This document shows positions 29,501 to 44,500 of a stretch of 64,000 nucleotides of DNA, piece by piece (within the stretch, counting starts at the first letter, position 1; every line of letters starts with the position of its first letter). Made by a program: the position numbers and the translations under genes. Origin of the DNA: Fragum whitleyi (Eukaryota; Mollusca; Bivalvia; Cardiida; Cardiidae); assembly GCA_948146395.1 (NCBI GenBank), contig OX411558.1, forward strand, positions 33,279,350-33,343,349, written 5' to 3'. The notes beneath the pieces were generated by a model, which was given only the letters and a program-made list of their open reading frames with translations, ran no database searches and was not told the DNA's origin.

Positions 29501-32500
29501 ATTGTACCATTTTCTTATTGTACACTCCAATCTTGGACAGGTTTTAAATTTAAAAAAAGGGGAATTGTTAAGTTTTTTCCTCTTGAAACACTCATGAAAT
29601 AAAAAACATACATAAGGAGTAAAAGCTGGTTAAAATGTTCAGGTAAGAGATATAGAACCATTCTACACCTTGTGTAACCTTAGCCCTGTGTCAATGTCCT
29701 GATTTATAATATGTTTGTATACATTTTCAGGTTCTAGTCAGTGTATAATATGTCCAGTTGGTCACTATTGTCCTGGTGGTACAGACACAAACCCCACAAC
29801 TGACCCCACACCGTGCCCCGCGGGGACTTTCAACCCCTCATTAAATGCATCTGATAAGGTCAATTGTGAGACCTGTAAGAAAGGCTTTGCATGTAACACA
29901 ACTGGAATGTCAGACTCCGAGGTTCTGCCTTGTAAAACTGGTGAGATTTACATTCTTTGGTTTAAACATATTGATGAAAAGTGTATACAGAAAGTCATAA
30001 TACAGAATAATAATTCAAATGGATTAGAAAGAAGGCAAATCTTATCGAGTTCTTTTCCAGTATTCTTTCATTCATAACGATCACACAGGGGAGCTAATGG
30101 TTTTGAAATAGGTCCAGTTTTTCGCTCAAAGGCCATCATGAAAAAAGGAGCTTGCATAAATTTTTGGTGAATGCAACTACTCCTCAAGACAATTCAAATG
30201 ATTACCATAATTTGTTTTGGCAAGAAATAACAGTTTAAGAATAGAATTACCCTGCTTATGAAGACCTATTCATTCTTTATCTAATAACTATAAAAGTGAT
30301 AACATCCCATATGATATTTTTTATGATATCACATAGTTATTTTTAGAACAAATATATATTGCGGTTATTTTTAGAAACTTGCATTTCTGTTGGAAACATC
30401 TACTAAAACAAGGCAAATAGAAGTTATAAGATAACTATAATACGTATTTAGTGTAGAATATATCTAACTCGGTTGTAGGAATTGATAATTGTTTCCGCAG
30501 AGCCTCAACAATGATCAATTCTCCCAACCTCGTTAGATATTTTTTCTCATACAAAACACTAAATACGTATTATATATGTATCATGAACTTACATGAATAT
30601 TCTTTTTAACAACAGGTTACTACTGTCCTTTTGGTACAATTGAATATGACCAGTTTCCGTGTTTACCAGGCAGTTATGGTCTAACAAACAATCTCACGTC
30701 AGCTGATGAATGTAGTACATGTCCACTTGGATATGTTTGTGGATGGGCAACTACAGATTTTGGTAAGTCTTAGTTTCATAGTTAGTGTTAATTGTCAAAA
30801 ATAATGGGAATTTTAGAAGTGGTAGACACGTTATAAACTGTGCTTGATTTTGAAGGAATCTGTCATAGCACAGCGGTAGTGGGTTGGACTATCCTTCAAA
30901 AGGTCTCAGGTTCAAATACCAATGGTGACAGTCTTCCTTTATGACTATTTATCTTCAACCACTATGTTGATAATCAAAGACGCATGTGGGGTAGCAGCTA
31001 GAGGTTAGGAAAGGATGTAATGGTAGTACAGGTAGTACTGGTGTGAGAAATACCAGAAATTCATTGTTAGGTACTCCAGCTGCCACTATTTAATTGAGAG
31101 ATTGTTGAAAGTGGCATAAAACCCCATTCAAACAAGCAAGTTGCTTTTTTTTTAGCTCACCTGAGCATATCTAGCTCAAGGTGAGCTTTTGTGATCATTG
31201 AATGTTTGTCGTCCGTCGTATGTCATGTGTCGTCCGTCGTCAGGCGTCAACAATTTTAGTGTTTACACTCCAGAGGCCACAAATATGGCTGAATCTTCAT
31301 GAAACTTGGTCAGAATGTTGGCCAGGTCACAAGGATGAACTCTATTTAAAATGGGAAGGATCCATGCCAAATCACGGGAAAAGGGGCCTTAATGACAATG
31401 TTCTTGTTTACATCCTTGTGGCCACAAATAAGGCCCAATCTTCATGAAACTTGGTCAGTTTATTGGCCAGGTCACAAGGATTAACCCTTTTGAAAATGGG
31501 AAGGATCCATACCATATCACAGGAAAAGGGGCCTTGATGACAATTATCCTGTTTAAGCTCTAGAGGCCACAAAATGGCCCAATCTTCATGAAACTTGGTC
31601 AGAATGTTGGTCAAGTCACAAAAATGAACCCTTTTTAAAATGAAAAGGATCTATGCCATATCAGAGGAAAAGGGGCCTTAATGATAATTTTCTTGTTATA
31701 ACTCAAGAGGCCACAATTTTGGCCCAAACTTCTTGAAACTTGGTTTGGTGTAGAATTTATCTTCTTTATGACATCTGCCTATTTAAATGATTTCATGTCC
31801 CAGGGTTCAAAGAGACTCAGGTGAGCGATCTAGGACCATCATGGTCCTCTTGTTTTTTAACAAAATGTGATGGCCAACTACAATATGAAATTGTGTTGTA
31901 CCGGAATAGTACAGACAAAGATATCAATAGGTCTAAATATTTATTGACATTAAAAGCTTTTCCTTCTGTTTATGTAGACAAAGCTATGTGATTGACTCAC
32001 AAAAAGGGTAAAACTCATTATTTCAGGAAATCTTAACTTTCTCTGACAAGTTGAAATAAATTCACAGCTTTAACCCTTTGCTGTTTTATCTCTGCTTTTT
32101 ACGTGCCTGTGATTTTATGATTGAGAAATCATTGTGAAAAAAGAAGAAAATGCTTCTGACAAGCAATTTCTTCTTTTTCCACACTATTTTCTTCCCTACT
32201 GAATGGTTATTTTTCAAATTAAATCCACTTTAAATTTTCGTCTGCAAAATCTTTGAATTCGGACAGGTCCAAAATTTTGTAAAACAGGAAAGGGTTAACA
32301 AAACCATTTCTATTCATTTCCAGGTGATCACACTGAACCAACCAATTGTGCACAGGGTCACTACTGTCCAGAGATGACCAGTTATCCTGACCAGTACCCC
32401 TGTCCACCTGGTACATTTACCTACGCTAGTAACCTCTCTGATTCCACACAGTGTACACAATGTACACCAGGGTACTACTGTATTGGTGAGTATGTACTCT

Positions 32501-35500
32501 TAGATTATGTAAGTACTCTAATGATGTGATAACCAGATACTCTGAACATTTATTCTTTACTTACAGTAGAAACTTTCAGATTCTACATATTATACACCAT
32601 TGTGATACAATATTGGTAAATAAGTACTAAGAATACTTTGGTACACTAGTAATATCACCAGCTTCCCTGATCAGCACCCTCGTTCCTTTACATGGTACAT
32701 GTATCTACCCTAGTAATCTGTCCGAAACTATATACAACAAGGATGGTCTTTTATGAAATGAATGTACCTAAGTAATATGATGATTAGTAAACCTGACAAC
32801 GCCTTGAACATATACCTATGCTAGATACCTGTCTGACTCTGTATCACATTGAAGTAGTGTAGTGAAATTGAAATGTTTAAGGATTATGGAATGAAATCAG
32901 AATTCATACAGCTGTTACATTTAGTGCATACCCCCTGTTTTTCTGTTATAGGTGGAGAGAAGGAACCCACTGGTATATGTCCACGAGGATATTATTGTCC
33001 TGAAGGAACCGCAGCAAGCACCCAGTTTGGATGTCCAAATGGAACATACAATGATCTCCTGGGACTGTGGAGTGTCATACAGTGTAAAAACTGCACACAA
33101 GGTACATTGACATGTTGTTAGATGATCAATTATTACACTGATTCAAAATGAAAAATGTTATAGATATTTTAGATTTCTAGTTCATGAGATTCCAAAAGAC
33201 TTTGTCTCTCTTGGTAAAAATCTATTTGAGACGGTGCGTGACATTTCTAACAATTTGAAATGTGAGTGAGTTGTAAGCATTGAGCAGCGTAGACAGCCAC
33301 AAACTGTAAATATAAAGTAACAGAATGTTCTACAGATAATTTGAGACCTTATGTATCTATAAGATACATAGTAAAGACTCTGGTCAGACTGTGCAGATGC
33401 ACAGGCTGGGCAGAGTCTTTGCTTTGTGCATATTTGAAATTGTTGGAAATCTCACACACAGGCACATTAACTACTCATTTGATGTGTATAGCTGTACAAT
33501 TACAAACAATATGTTCTAGTCTTAAATAGGATGTTGATAGCGATTATATTTTATTGCAATAACAAAGGATCTGGCCCAGTGGTTAAAATGACAGGCTTGT
33601 GATCTTAAAGGTTTCAAGGTTTGCCTTTTCAAATCACTGCCTTGCAACTAGTGATGAGGCTTTGTCTTGTGCAAGGCATTCAATACCCAACCTAGTATTG
33701 GTGATACACAGAAATAGCATTATTGAATGAACTTACTCTTTTTATAAAAAAAAAGTTAAATGAAACAAAATTAAATAATTAACAATACAAATTAAATTAT
33801 CTCCTCATGGTCATGGCTCTTTTTCATTGTTAGCTGCTTTGCATTTAGTGACATTTTGGTCCTCCCTTTCCCTTTTTTATCTATGCGTAAATTTTCAACA
33901 TAAGTACGGTAGTTGTTTGTTAATTAGCAGTATTTGCAGTTGTGAGTAAAATTACAGCGTATGAATACATGTGTAAATCTATATGTTGTTTAAATTTACA
34001 GCACAAATGTAGTAATGTGTAAATTTACATAATATGTATATATGTGTGAATCTATGTAGTATTTTGTTTGGTGTGAATGTACCGAATGTGAATGTAATTG
34101 ACAGGTCATTATTGCGAATTTGCTGTGAGTGCCACATCAGAATGTCAAGCAGGAACATACATGCCATATGGTGTAGACCCACTTGGAGACCTCAATGGGA
34201 CGGTTATTGGAGGTTAGTACAGTTATGTTTTGAGAAGCTGTTGGTACTACTCCGAGGTCAAGCTCAGGACCATTATACATGGATTATGCAAGGAAATATT
34301 CTTGAATGTTATGGGTTTCTTGAGAATTTAGAAAGAGATCAAGTAAGAAACAAAGGTAGTGACAAAAAGAGGTGAAACTTGTTATTGCCAGAAAAATTGC
34401 ACACTAATCTAAGACAGTAAGACAGGAAAGAAAGAAAAATCCTTAACACTTCAATTAATGCGATTTTTTAAAAGATATATTTGTGTACCAATATTAAGTT
34501 TCTGTATCATATAATAGGTTGTGTATCATAATGTCAAGATAGTTCATGTTTCATGAAGGTTATAACTACAGATTTAGTAAGCTTTAATAAGCTGTGGCTA
34601 CTACATGTAAGCTACCTTTCAGTAAAATAGCTGCTTATTTGATAAACACTGCAACTGATGTATTCAATATTTATTTGATTGGCAGCATAGACAGCCACAT
34701 ACTGTAAATATAAAGTTACCTGATTGTCTACAGATACTTTGAGAACTTATCTATTTACTTAGCCCACAGTGAAGACTCTGACCTGGTCAGAGTCTTCGGA
34801 TGCACAGGCTGGTCAGAGTCTTTGCTTTGCACATATTTATAATTATTATTAGAAATCTCACGCATGGGCTCATATATCTTGCAAACAAGTGATATCTTGG
34901 GTGATGTAAACTTTGTTGATGGTGTTGGCATGGCTAGAGAAGTATTCATTGTTATTGAGTTATGAGTTTAATTCTAGGTACCACAGCTCAGAGACAATTT
35001 GAATGTTTAGACTGTCCAGGTGGCTCGTACTGCGGCAATGCAACAATTACTCCAGCAGATTGTGGGTTAGGAATGTATTCAGCAGACAGGCAGTTTGTGT
35101 GTAAAGCTTGTGAATATGGGTATGAGATTTCTTCATAATGCGTACTTAATTTCAAAAAAACTTGTAGCTACAGCTTGACTTAGAATTACTCTGACGATAT
35201 ATATTTTTTAAAAAAGCAAATCTGGCAATATTCATCCAATATTTGGCATGAGGTATAGAGGATATTTGTCTGTTTTTGTTTAAAGACAATCTATCCTTCA
35301 TCTCGAAAAAAAGCTATATTTTCATACCAATTGTTACTGAGTTACTCCCTTAGCTGCAGTCAGCATGCCAAGGGTTCCCCCATTGGTTTTCCGCCTGCAA
35401 ATAAGATCCGCCACAATTCTGATTTCCTTAATATAAATAAGAAAGTAAATGTGTTTTATAAGAAAGTTTAGCTTTATTGCCATTTTTACCTTGTACAATA

Positions 35501-38500
35501 AATGAATACTCTTCTTCCTTAACACAAGAATGAGAAGAAACATCATTTAGAATGTGGTAGCCTTGCAACTTAATCATGTTAAGGTTGTATAGAGCCCTAT
35601 TTAGATGATGCCAAATATTCTGAAATGAACAAAGGATGATTAAATCTTTTGATAATTTCACTGTTTTTTTCATAATATTCTGATAAATCTCTATAATTCT
35701 CCTGAAAGAATTAAAGAATAAGGTATGAATTTATTTCAAGCATAAACTTTTCCAACTTTATTGTACAGGCACTATTGTGACAATGTTACGACATCAGAAT
35801 ATGACATGTTGAATAACAAGAAGTGTCCAGCTGGGAGATACTGTGTAGGCAGTCTACGGGCAGAACCAGACGCAGTAGATTGTGATCCAGGCCATTATTG
35901 TCCTGAAGGTAGTCAAAGAAAAATACTTCAGCTCACTCTTATACTTATTTCACAGGCTTTTGTCTTCCCCAGAATGACATTAGATAGTAAGCGACATAAA
36001 CTTTCTTTGAATCAATGTTTGGCTGTGGCAATTGGGCAGTTAGTAGCACCTCAAACTATTTTATCATGTGATGGGTTTAATGTTAGAAGTGGGGTAAAAC
36101 CCCACTCAAACAATCAAACAAACAGCCAAAGAAATCAACTTGTGAAACTGATCCCATAGATAGATAATGTTTTTGATTGTGGGTTGTTTAAATTGATTGT
36201 AGATTCTTTATTGTTGTGTAACCATAGTCAGTTTTATTGATTTATGAGCCGCTTTCAACAATTTCTGATTCTGATTTCAGCTACTGTTGAAATGCTGAAT
36301 TGTCCTGTGGGTACTATAAGAACGACCCCTGGTGGTGGAGCAGTTACAGATTGTGAGCCATGTCCAGCAGGATATTATTGTCTAGAAGAGTCATCAACAA
36401 CCACAGGGGAATGTCTGCCCGGCTACTACTGTCCTACAAACTTCACAAACCCCTTTAATAATAACCCACCATACATCGGATCATATGGTAATGACATGGT
36501 ATGTATCAATAGTATTGGAGGAGTCAAACTTGCTTGACACTTTTTTGTTTTACAAGATTTTAGGCATATCAAAATTAAAAGAGGTTTAATGCAGTCATCA
36601 AAGTGAGTGTACATTGAATCTAAATCATCCATTGTCCTTCAAAAGCCGCCACCATAGCGCAGTTGGTTAGGCATAAGACTTCCAATCTGGAAGTCGTGGG
36701 TTCGACCCCCGGTGGCGGCAAAAATCCTTTCCGACGTTTGTCTTTCACCAATGGGTAGATAATCGTAAACCTATGTGAAATAGCAGTCGGAGGCTAGGAA
36801 AGGATGTAATGGTAGTACTGGCGTGAGAAATACCAGGAATCCATTGTTAGGTGCTCCGGCCGCTGCGATATAACTGAAATAATGTTGAAAGCGGCGTAAA
36901 ACCCCATTCAATCAATCAATCAAAATATTGTGGGAAAAGAAGAACATGCTTATTTTAAGCAATTTCCTCTTTTCACATTATTTTCTCAAATATAATACAA
37001 CTGTGGTGTTAAGTATTTTTTTACTTTTAGAAGAGATTTATCTCTTCTTTTTTGCTTTTGGTGAATTTTTTAGGATCCTGCAATATCTTTCCTTCATCAT
37101 GCATACTTCTTTTCATGTGAATAAATTCATTGTCTACAATAAAGGTGTCACAGTGATTTTTCAGGTATGAAGGACAAAATTCTGGGTTCAATGACATAAA
37201 GTGCAACCAGTGCTTAGTGCACTTTGATTTTGTAGCCATTTTGCCAAGAATTTTTATTCAGCATGTGTAGGGTTAAAATGACAAAAATGTCAAAACAAGT
37301 CATAAAGAATGCACTACCTTGATTGTTAAGTGGAAATGGATGTCAGTTGGATCAAGCCTTATACAATTCTCTTCATTGTTCAATATTACAGCACAAATGT
37401 CCCGAAGGAACCTACACCAATATAACAGCCACACCAGATCTAGCCGGCTGTTTACAGTGTCCAGCGGGATACTATTGTGCGTTGGCTACGTCCAGTCCGG
37501 TTATCTGTGATCAGGGATATTATTGTGATGCTGGATCGGAGAAACCAGAACCGTGTCCTATTGGCACATACGGAAATAGAACAGGTATACTGATATATAA
37601 CATCTGGCGGCAGGTTATCTTCTAAACAAGATGACCATAACTTAGTCTAGAATAAAATGGATAATTAATGAGCATTAAGATGGCTCAGCACAAAAAGGTT
37701 GTAGCTCCCTAGGGAGTTACAACTGTATCGTGCTGAGCCATCAAATTATTTTTTGGGAGCTTCTAAATTTTGCTATTCTAAATTAGGTTAGGATCAATTT
37801 TTTGTAAAGTCAATGACAAAATCTTTTTCTCACATTTATCATATTTTTGTCTAAGCTATAACTAAAGAAATACAGCTTATTTAGATGCCTTCATGATGAT
37901 GTTATTTTAAGACGATCATACATACATATTTGTAAAACAGAACATCTCTAATAGCATTTGGGTGAATAAAACTCTTCTACTTCTTCTTTAAACAATATGA
38001 GGGATTTTCTCTACTATGATTACAATGGTTTTGCGCTTACCCTTCATTTAAATAAAAAACAAAAGTTTTTTTCTCTGAATTCATGGAGTTGATATTGTAA
38101 AATTAGACCATCTTGAGAGATTTGAAAAGTTTTTCTTCTTGTCAGACAGAAAACTGGCTAACTAGGATCTTTATGGTATAGAGTCTCTGTAGGTTATTTT
38201 ATTCAACAGTGATACAAATTTTGATAATACAAGATTAGAGAGAATCCAATTTTGTTACTAGTAACTACCTAATAGGATAACTGGTTCAATTTAAAGAATA
38301 CAGAATGTATAATGAGTTTATAAGTTGGAACATTACTGTATGTATTACCTTACTGTACATTTTACAGGACTAGCTGGTGTGTCTGAATGTACAGCCTGTG
38401 ATCCAGGATCGTACTGCGATGCTCCGGGTCTTCTCCTCCCTCGTGATTTATGTACGGCTGGATACCTGTGTTACAGCGGTGCTACGACATCAACACCCAC

Positions 38501-41500
38501 AAATAACGCTACCCAGGGTGGGGAGAGATGTGTCAGGGGCGGATATTGTCCAGTTGGTATGTAAATACAGTAATCTCTAGGTTAAACAATACCTTAGGGA
38601 ACAAAAAACAGCATTGTTACATAAGAAATATAGGTATAACAGACTATTAAATATATAAGAAGGGCCAATTAGGCTGATGAAACAAACTTAGTGATAAAGC
38701 AATATAGATTTTATTTAGAGGTATAATTCTAAAAGGATTGTAGTAATTTGATTAAAAGTTTCATAAAATAACCTTATTCAACCCTTTTTAGCTCACCTGA
38801 GCACATCGTGCTCAAGGTGAGCTTTTGTGATCATTGAATGTCCGTCGGCCGTCGTGCGTCGTGCGTCGTCCGTCGTGCGTCGTCATGCGTCAACAATTTA
38901 AGTGTTTACACTCTAGAGGCCACAAATATGATCCAATCTTCATGAAACTTGGTCAGAATGTTGGTCAGGTCACAAGGATGAACCCTATTGAAAATGGAAA
39001 GGATCCATGCCATATCATGGGAAAAGGGGCCTTAAAGACAATTTTCTTGTTTACGCTCTAGAGGCAACAAATATGGCCCAATCTTCATGAAACTTGGTCA
39101 GAATGTTGGTCAGGTCACAAGGATGAACCGTATTGAAAATGGAAAGGATCCATGCCATATCACGGGAAAAGGGGCCTTAATAACAATTTTCTTGTTTACA
39201 CTCTAGAGGCCACAAATATGGCCCAATCTTCATGAAACTTGGTCATAATGTTTGTCAGGTCACAAGGATGAACCCTATTGAAATTGGGAAAGATTCACAC
39301 CATATCACGGGAAAAGGGGCCTTAATGACAATTTTCATGTTTGCACTCTAGAGGCCACAAATATGGCCCAATCTTCATGAAACTTGGTCAGAATGTTGGC
39401 TAGGTCACAAGGATGAACCCTATTGAAATTGGTAAGGATCCATGTCATATCACAGGAAAAGGAGCCTTAATGATAATTTTATTGTTTACACTCTAGAGGC
39501 CACAAATTTGGAACAGTCTTCATGAAACTTGGTCTGAATGATGGCCAGGTCACAAGGATGAACCCTATTGAAAATGGAAAGGATCCAAACCATATCAAGG
39601 GAAAAGGGGCCTTAATGACATTTTTTTTGTTTACACCCTAAACGTCACAAACATGATTCAATCTTCATGAAACTTGGTCAGAATGTTTGTCAGGTCACAA
39701 GGATGAACCCTTTTGAAAATGGGAAGGATCCGTGCCATATCATGGGAAAAGGGGCCTTAAAGACAATTTTTCTCTTATCACTCTAGAGGCCTCAAATATG
39801 GTCCTATCTTCATGAAACCTAGTCAGAATGTTTGTCAGGTTACAAGGATAAACCCTATTGAAAATGGGAAAGATCCATGTCATATCATGGGAAAAGGGAC
39901 CTTAGTGAAAATTGTCTTGTTTACAGCCTTAGAGGCCTCAAATCATAAAAGTACAACTTTGCTTGAAAATTTGATGTATTTAATGAGACAAAGAGACGAA
40001 GGTGAGCGATATAGGACCATCATGGTCCTCTTGTTTTCAGAATCACAAAACTAAAAGAAATGAAGGATTTTTTCTTTTTTTTATTCATGCGTGAAATTAA
40101 ATATAAATCACACTTCTGTATTGTCTATCCATACCAGGATCCTATGAAGCCCTGCCCTGTCCACCTGGTACCTACAACAATGTGACAGGAGCCATCAGTA
40201 CTGAGGAATGTACAACATGTGACCCAGGGTACTATTGTAATACAGTTGCAGGAGGGGAGCCATCTGGTCTGTGTTATGCTGGGTTCTACTGTATACAGGG
40301 AGCCAGTACACCCATGCAATATTCAGCAACTCCAGGTAATAAGAGGATAAATTAAGGGGTCAGCGCAATACTATTGTAAGTGCCTATAAATACATAGGCA
40401 CTTACAATAGTGTAACGCTGACCCCTAGAAGAGGATGATCATATGTTTTATTTTAAGATTTACCTTTTTGTGTGTGAACAACAAAAGCTATATACTGAGC
40501 CACAAGTGAAAATATAGCTTTGATCATTCACAAAAAAATGAATATCTATCATAATTTAAGCAGATCCAGAGGAGTTTACTCAAATACCATTATGTAGCCT
40601 TGTTATATAAATTTTGTGGGAAAATTTAATCAATACTTAAAAATGATAGAAAAAAGGTTCCCCCAATGTGTAGGTTTGAACACCCTTTACAGAGCTTCTG
40701 ATTATGACATTTGAGCCTGTGAATGACAATTTCAAACAATTTTAAAAGTGACCCAAGCAAAGACTATGACCAGCTTGTGCATCTGGACAGTCTTACCAGA
40801 GGCTTTACTTTGCACTATCTGGATAGAGAAGGTCCAAAAGTGCATTTAGACAGTCAGCAGATGTTATAATCATACTATGTGACTGTCAACATTGCTCGTT
40901 GTTTGTGTCTCATGTAGGTGTCAATTTCTTGGAAATGTCGTGTACCATCTCATTTTCTATCTCCTCAGGTCATTTCACACTGGAAGGTGCTAGAGCGGAG
41001 GAAGAATGTCCCATTGCTACATACGCCCCGTACCACAACACTAGCGCATGTCTGACATGTCCTGCTGGTTTCTATTGTCCAGACAAGGCCATGAACTACA
41101 CAATTATCTGTCCTGTAGGAACATACTGTCCAGAGGGGAGTTATCAGTATTATACATGTCCACCAGGAACATTCCTGAATGAGTATGTATTGTCTTTTTG
41201 ACTTGCATAAGTTTATTAAATACCTTTTGACTTATTCTTTCTTATTAAACACTTAAATATGACAAAGAGCATAGAAGTAAAATCTACATTCAACTCTTGA
41301 AAATCACTTGAAAGTTGTTTTTATTCTTGAAAGATTTAATTTATATCTGCTATGAATATAACAATCATTAGCTTGTGGCATGCTAAATGGCTGATCTTGT
41401 AGATATCAATATAATGAAAAACATTTCTTGTTAGCAAAACCCTTAAACTATAGAAGAAACTCTATCATTTAGAAACTTCATCTTCTGGCTTGTTGGCTGA

Positions 41501-44500
41501 GTGTTTAATGCGCTCGATTCATAAACTGGTGATTGCGGGTTCGAACCCCATCGGAGGCAGGTAGTGTGTTTGGGCAGGACACTTTACAGACTGGGCCCCA
41601 GTCCACCCAGCTGTAAAATGGGTAGTAATGGTTAGAACCTATTGCCTCTCTCAATATCTCAATGCGTAGGGTTATATTTGGAATGATTAAGGACCACAAT
41701 GGAAATATCCTGTTATCCTCGCGGAAAAAAAATGTGGATTATAATCTGTCTCAAACTCTTGTTGACTAACAGAATCACAGCAACAATTTATTTGTTATTT
41801 CTATAAATGTATGTTTCAGAACAGGCAAATCCAATTTGACAGATTGTATAAACTGCCCTGCTGGGTATTATTGTCAAGATACTGGACTGTTCGCTGTAAC
41901 TGGACCATGTAAAGCTGGACATATTTGTTACCTAAATGCACTGAGTAATGACCCCGTGTTCAACAATGATACCACCGGAAACTTGACCATTATCACATAT
42001 GGTGATCGGTGTCATCCTGGTTATTACTGCCCAGAGGGGACGACATACATGATACCTTGTCCAGAGGGGACCTATAGGGAGCATTATGGTGGGAAAGCAG
42101 AGTCAGAATGTACGATTTGTGATCCTGGCAAATATTGTAACGGAACAGCAAACATTGCTGTCACAGGTATATAATCATTGTTCTTAACATTTAGAACTAC
42201 TTCTTAGAGAAAATGAAACTTCTTAACATAAGCAATCATGATTATCAAGATAACAATGTATTTACCTTAAAAAAAACAATAGAAAAGTTATACTGGTAGT
42301 TCTTTTGACTAGATCTATTGACTTTTATATGACATTAGAGGTTGTCATATGTTTGTATTATTTCTGTCTGTCTGTTAATCCAATTGTTTGTCCATTTCTT
42401 TTTGACACAACTCCTCCTAATGTTCCTTATTATGATACCAAGGTCATATTGTCTTCATGGCCTAATACTATGTTGTTTCACAGAAAGAGTGGTTTTCATG
42501 TAAAATTTCTTGTCCAGTGGGGATGTATATCATGACGTATGCACATCTTATAAAAAGTAACTTTATTTGGGAGGAAGTACAATAGATTCGACCCTCTTAC
42601 TTGATTCCATGACTTTATTGGACTACTTACTAAAAGCAAATAGTGTTAAACCCTTCCAGAAGTAACTAAAACATGTCAGTTATTTTTCTTTGTCCTCTCA
42701 ATCAAGTACAATAACCATTTAATTTCTGTATTATTCAGGTGATTGTGACCCAGGTTATTTCTGTAATAATGGATCACACATACCCAATCCTGTTGATGGT
42801 ATTATCGGAGATATCTGTCCGGCATACAAATATTGTCCGACGGGATCGAGTGTACCACAGTCGTGTCTGATTGGTTACATGGCTAACAGGACAGGAATGG
42901 CAGCCTGTGAACTATGTATAGCTGGTTATGTCTGCTATCCGGACCAAGCTCCAACCATCTGTCCTCAAGGTGAGCATATCATAGCCTGATATCATTATAG
43001 AATACTGTTGGGTTAATTTGGGTTTTATCATTATATATAAGTATTATTTTGCTTACATTTGCAAAAATTTAGAATAGCACATAGTTTTAGTGTGACATAG
43101 AAATGAGAAAGAAAAAAAAAATAAATATAGGAATTAAAAACTCTAGCCACATATGAACAAGACAAAACATCTGTTTCAAAGTTGCAAAAGTAAATTGACA
43201 TGAAAATAAACTGTTTTATAGTCACCTGGACGTCTGCAATTGAACATCAAGCACCAAATTAACTAAGGAAACTTAGTAAAATATACCATTAAACAGAAAA
43301 TATGTTGCTGTTTGCAGAAAATTTTGAAGTTTACAGTGCATTCCATTTCAGAATGGTTTAGAAGATTTTGCGATGACAATTTCATGTCAATTTTAATAGA
43401 TCTTTGTCTTTCTGGATAGCAAACTTTGTTGTAAACTAAAGAATTACTTTATGGGTGATTTCTTCATTTTGACAATTTTTCTCTTATTTCATTTCGTAAG
43501 GATCCCCCAAAAAACTTTTTGGGAATTGACTGTTGTTTTGAAATATTTGAACTAATTTGACACAATTTTCTAATCTTAACAGGAAAGTATTGTGTTGCGA
43601 GTACAGTGCTCATACCCATTACCGCTGGCACTGATTGTCCAGTCGGTAAATATGGAGCTAGTGCTGGACTTGAAGCAGAGTCAAACTGTACTGCATGTGA
43701 TGGAGGACATTATTGTGAAACCACAGGTAACAGTAACCATCATAAGTGTTAAAAATTAATTAGATCATCTGTTCTTCATTGATAATAGTTAAGCCTAGAA
43801 AATGTCAATAATCAATTTAACTACAGCTTACACATAGTAACAGTTCAATAGTTTTGATTACCAATCAAATGACAAGTGACAAATTATTTAAAGTTGTTTG
43901 TTTACTTTGATTAATATCTTAAAAAAACAAAAAAATAAATAGGATTTGCTTGAAACTGAATTTTTCCTATGCTGTCTTTCACCAAAGAATAGATAGTAGA
44001 ATCTCAAAATAGGATTTAATTTTACAAAAGACTATTTTAAATACTATTAAAAAATTATTTTCGATTTTTTTTGTAGGTCTGACTAATGTGACGGGTCCTA
44101 TAGCAGCTGGATTCTGGGCAATAACATTGGCTGAGACATCGACACCTGTGGTAGATGATAACCCAAATTACGGAGTTTGTCCTCGAGGTTACTACTGTCC
44201 TCAACAGTCTGTGTACCCAACACCCTGTCCTGCTGGAACATACGGGTAACTTTATTAAATTATCAGTTTTGTCTATCAAAACTGAGTGTTCTGATATGTT
44301 AATAATATGTTTTCATACCCCAATGAAGGACTTTTAGAGCTGTCATCTATTTTGAATGCTTAGACATTGATTACAGAAATACAGACTTCACATCTACTTG
44401 TATTTAGAGAAGAGTTAGGTGGCAAATTTTTTTGCTGGCAAATATAAATAGTTAATTCAAAGTCTTTTGAAGGAGAAAGCATAAGTTTTATGCTTACATT

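Noticed and set aside
35334..35673. Two overlapping minus-strand frames in intron 23
   Set aside because: They lie in AT-rich intron, in different frames, with no recognisable family features.
36646..36720. A working tRNA gene
   Set aside because: The box A, box B and acceptor pairing look good, but the anticodon arm pairs through the loop, leaving no normal 7-base loop, and the sequence runs directly into a SINE body and AATC tail.
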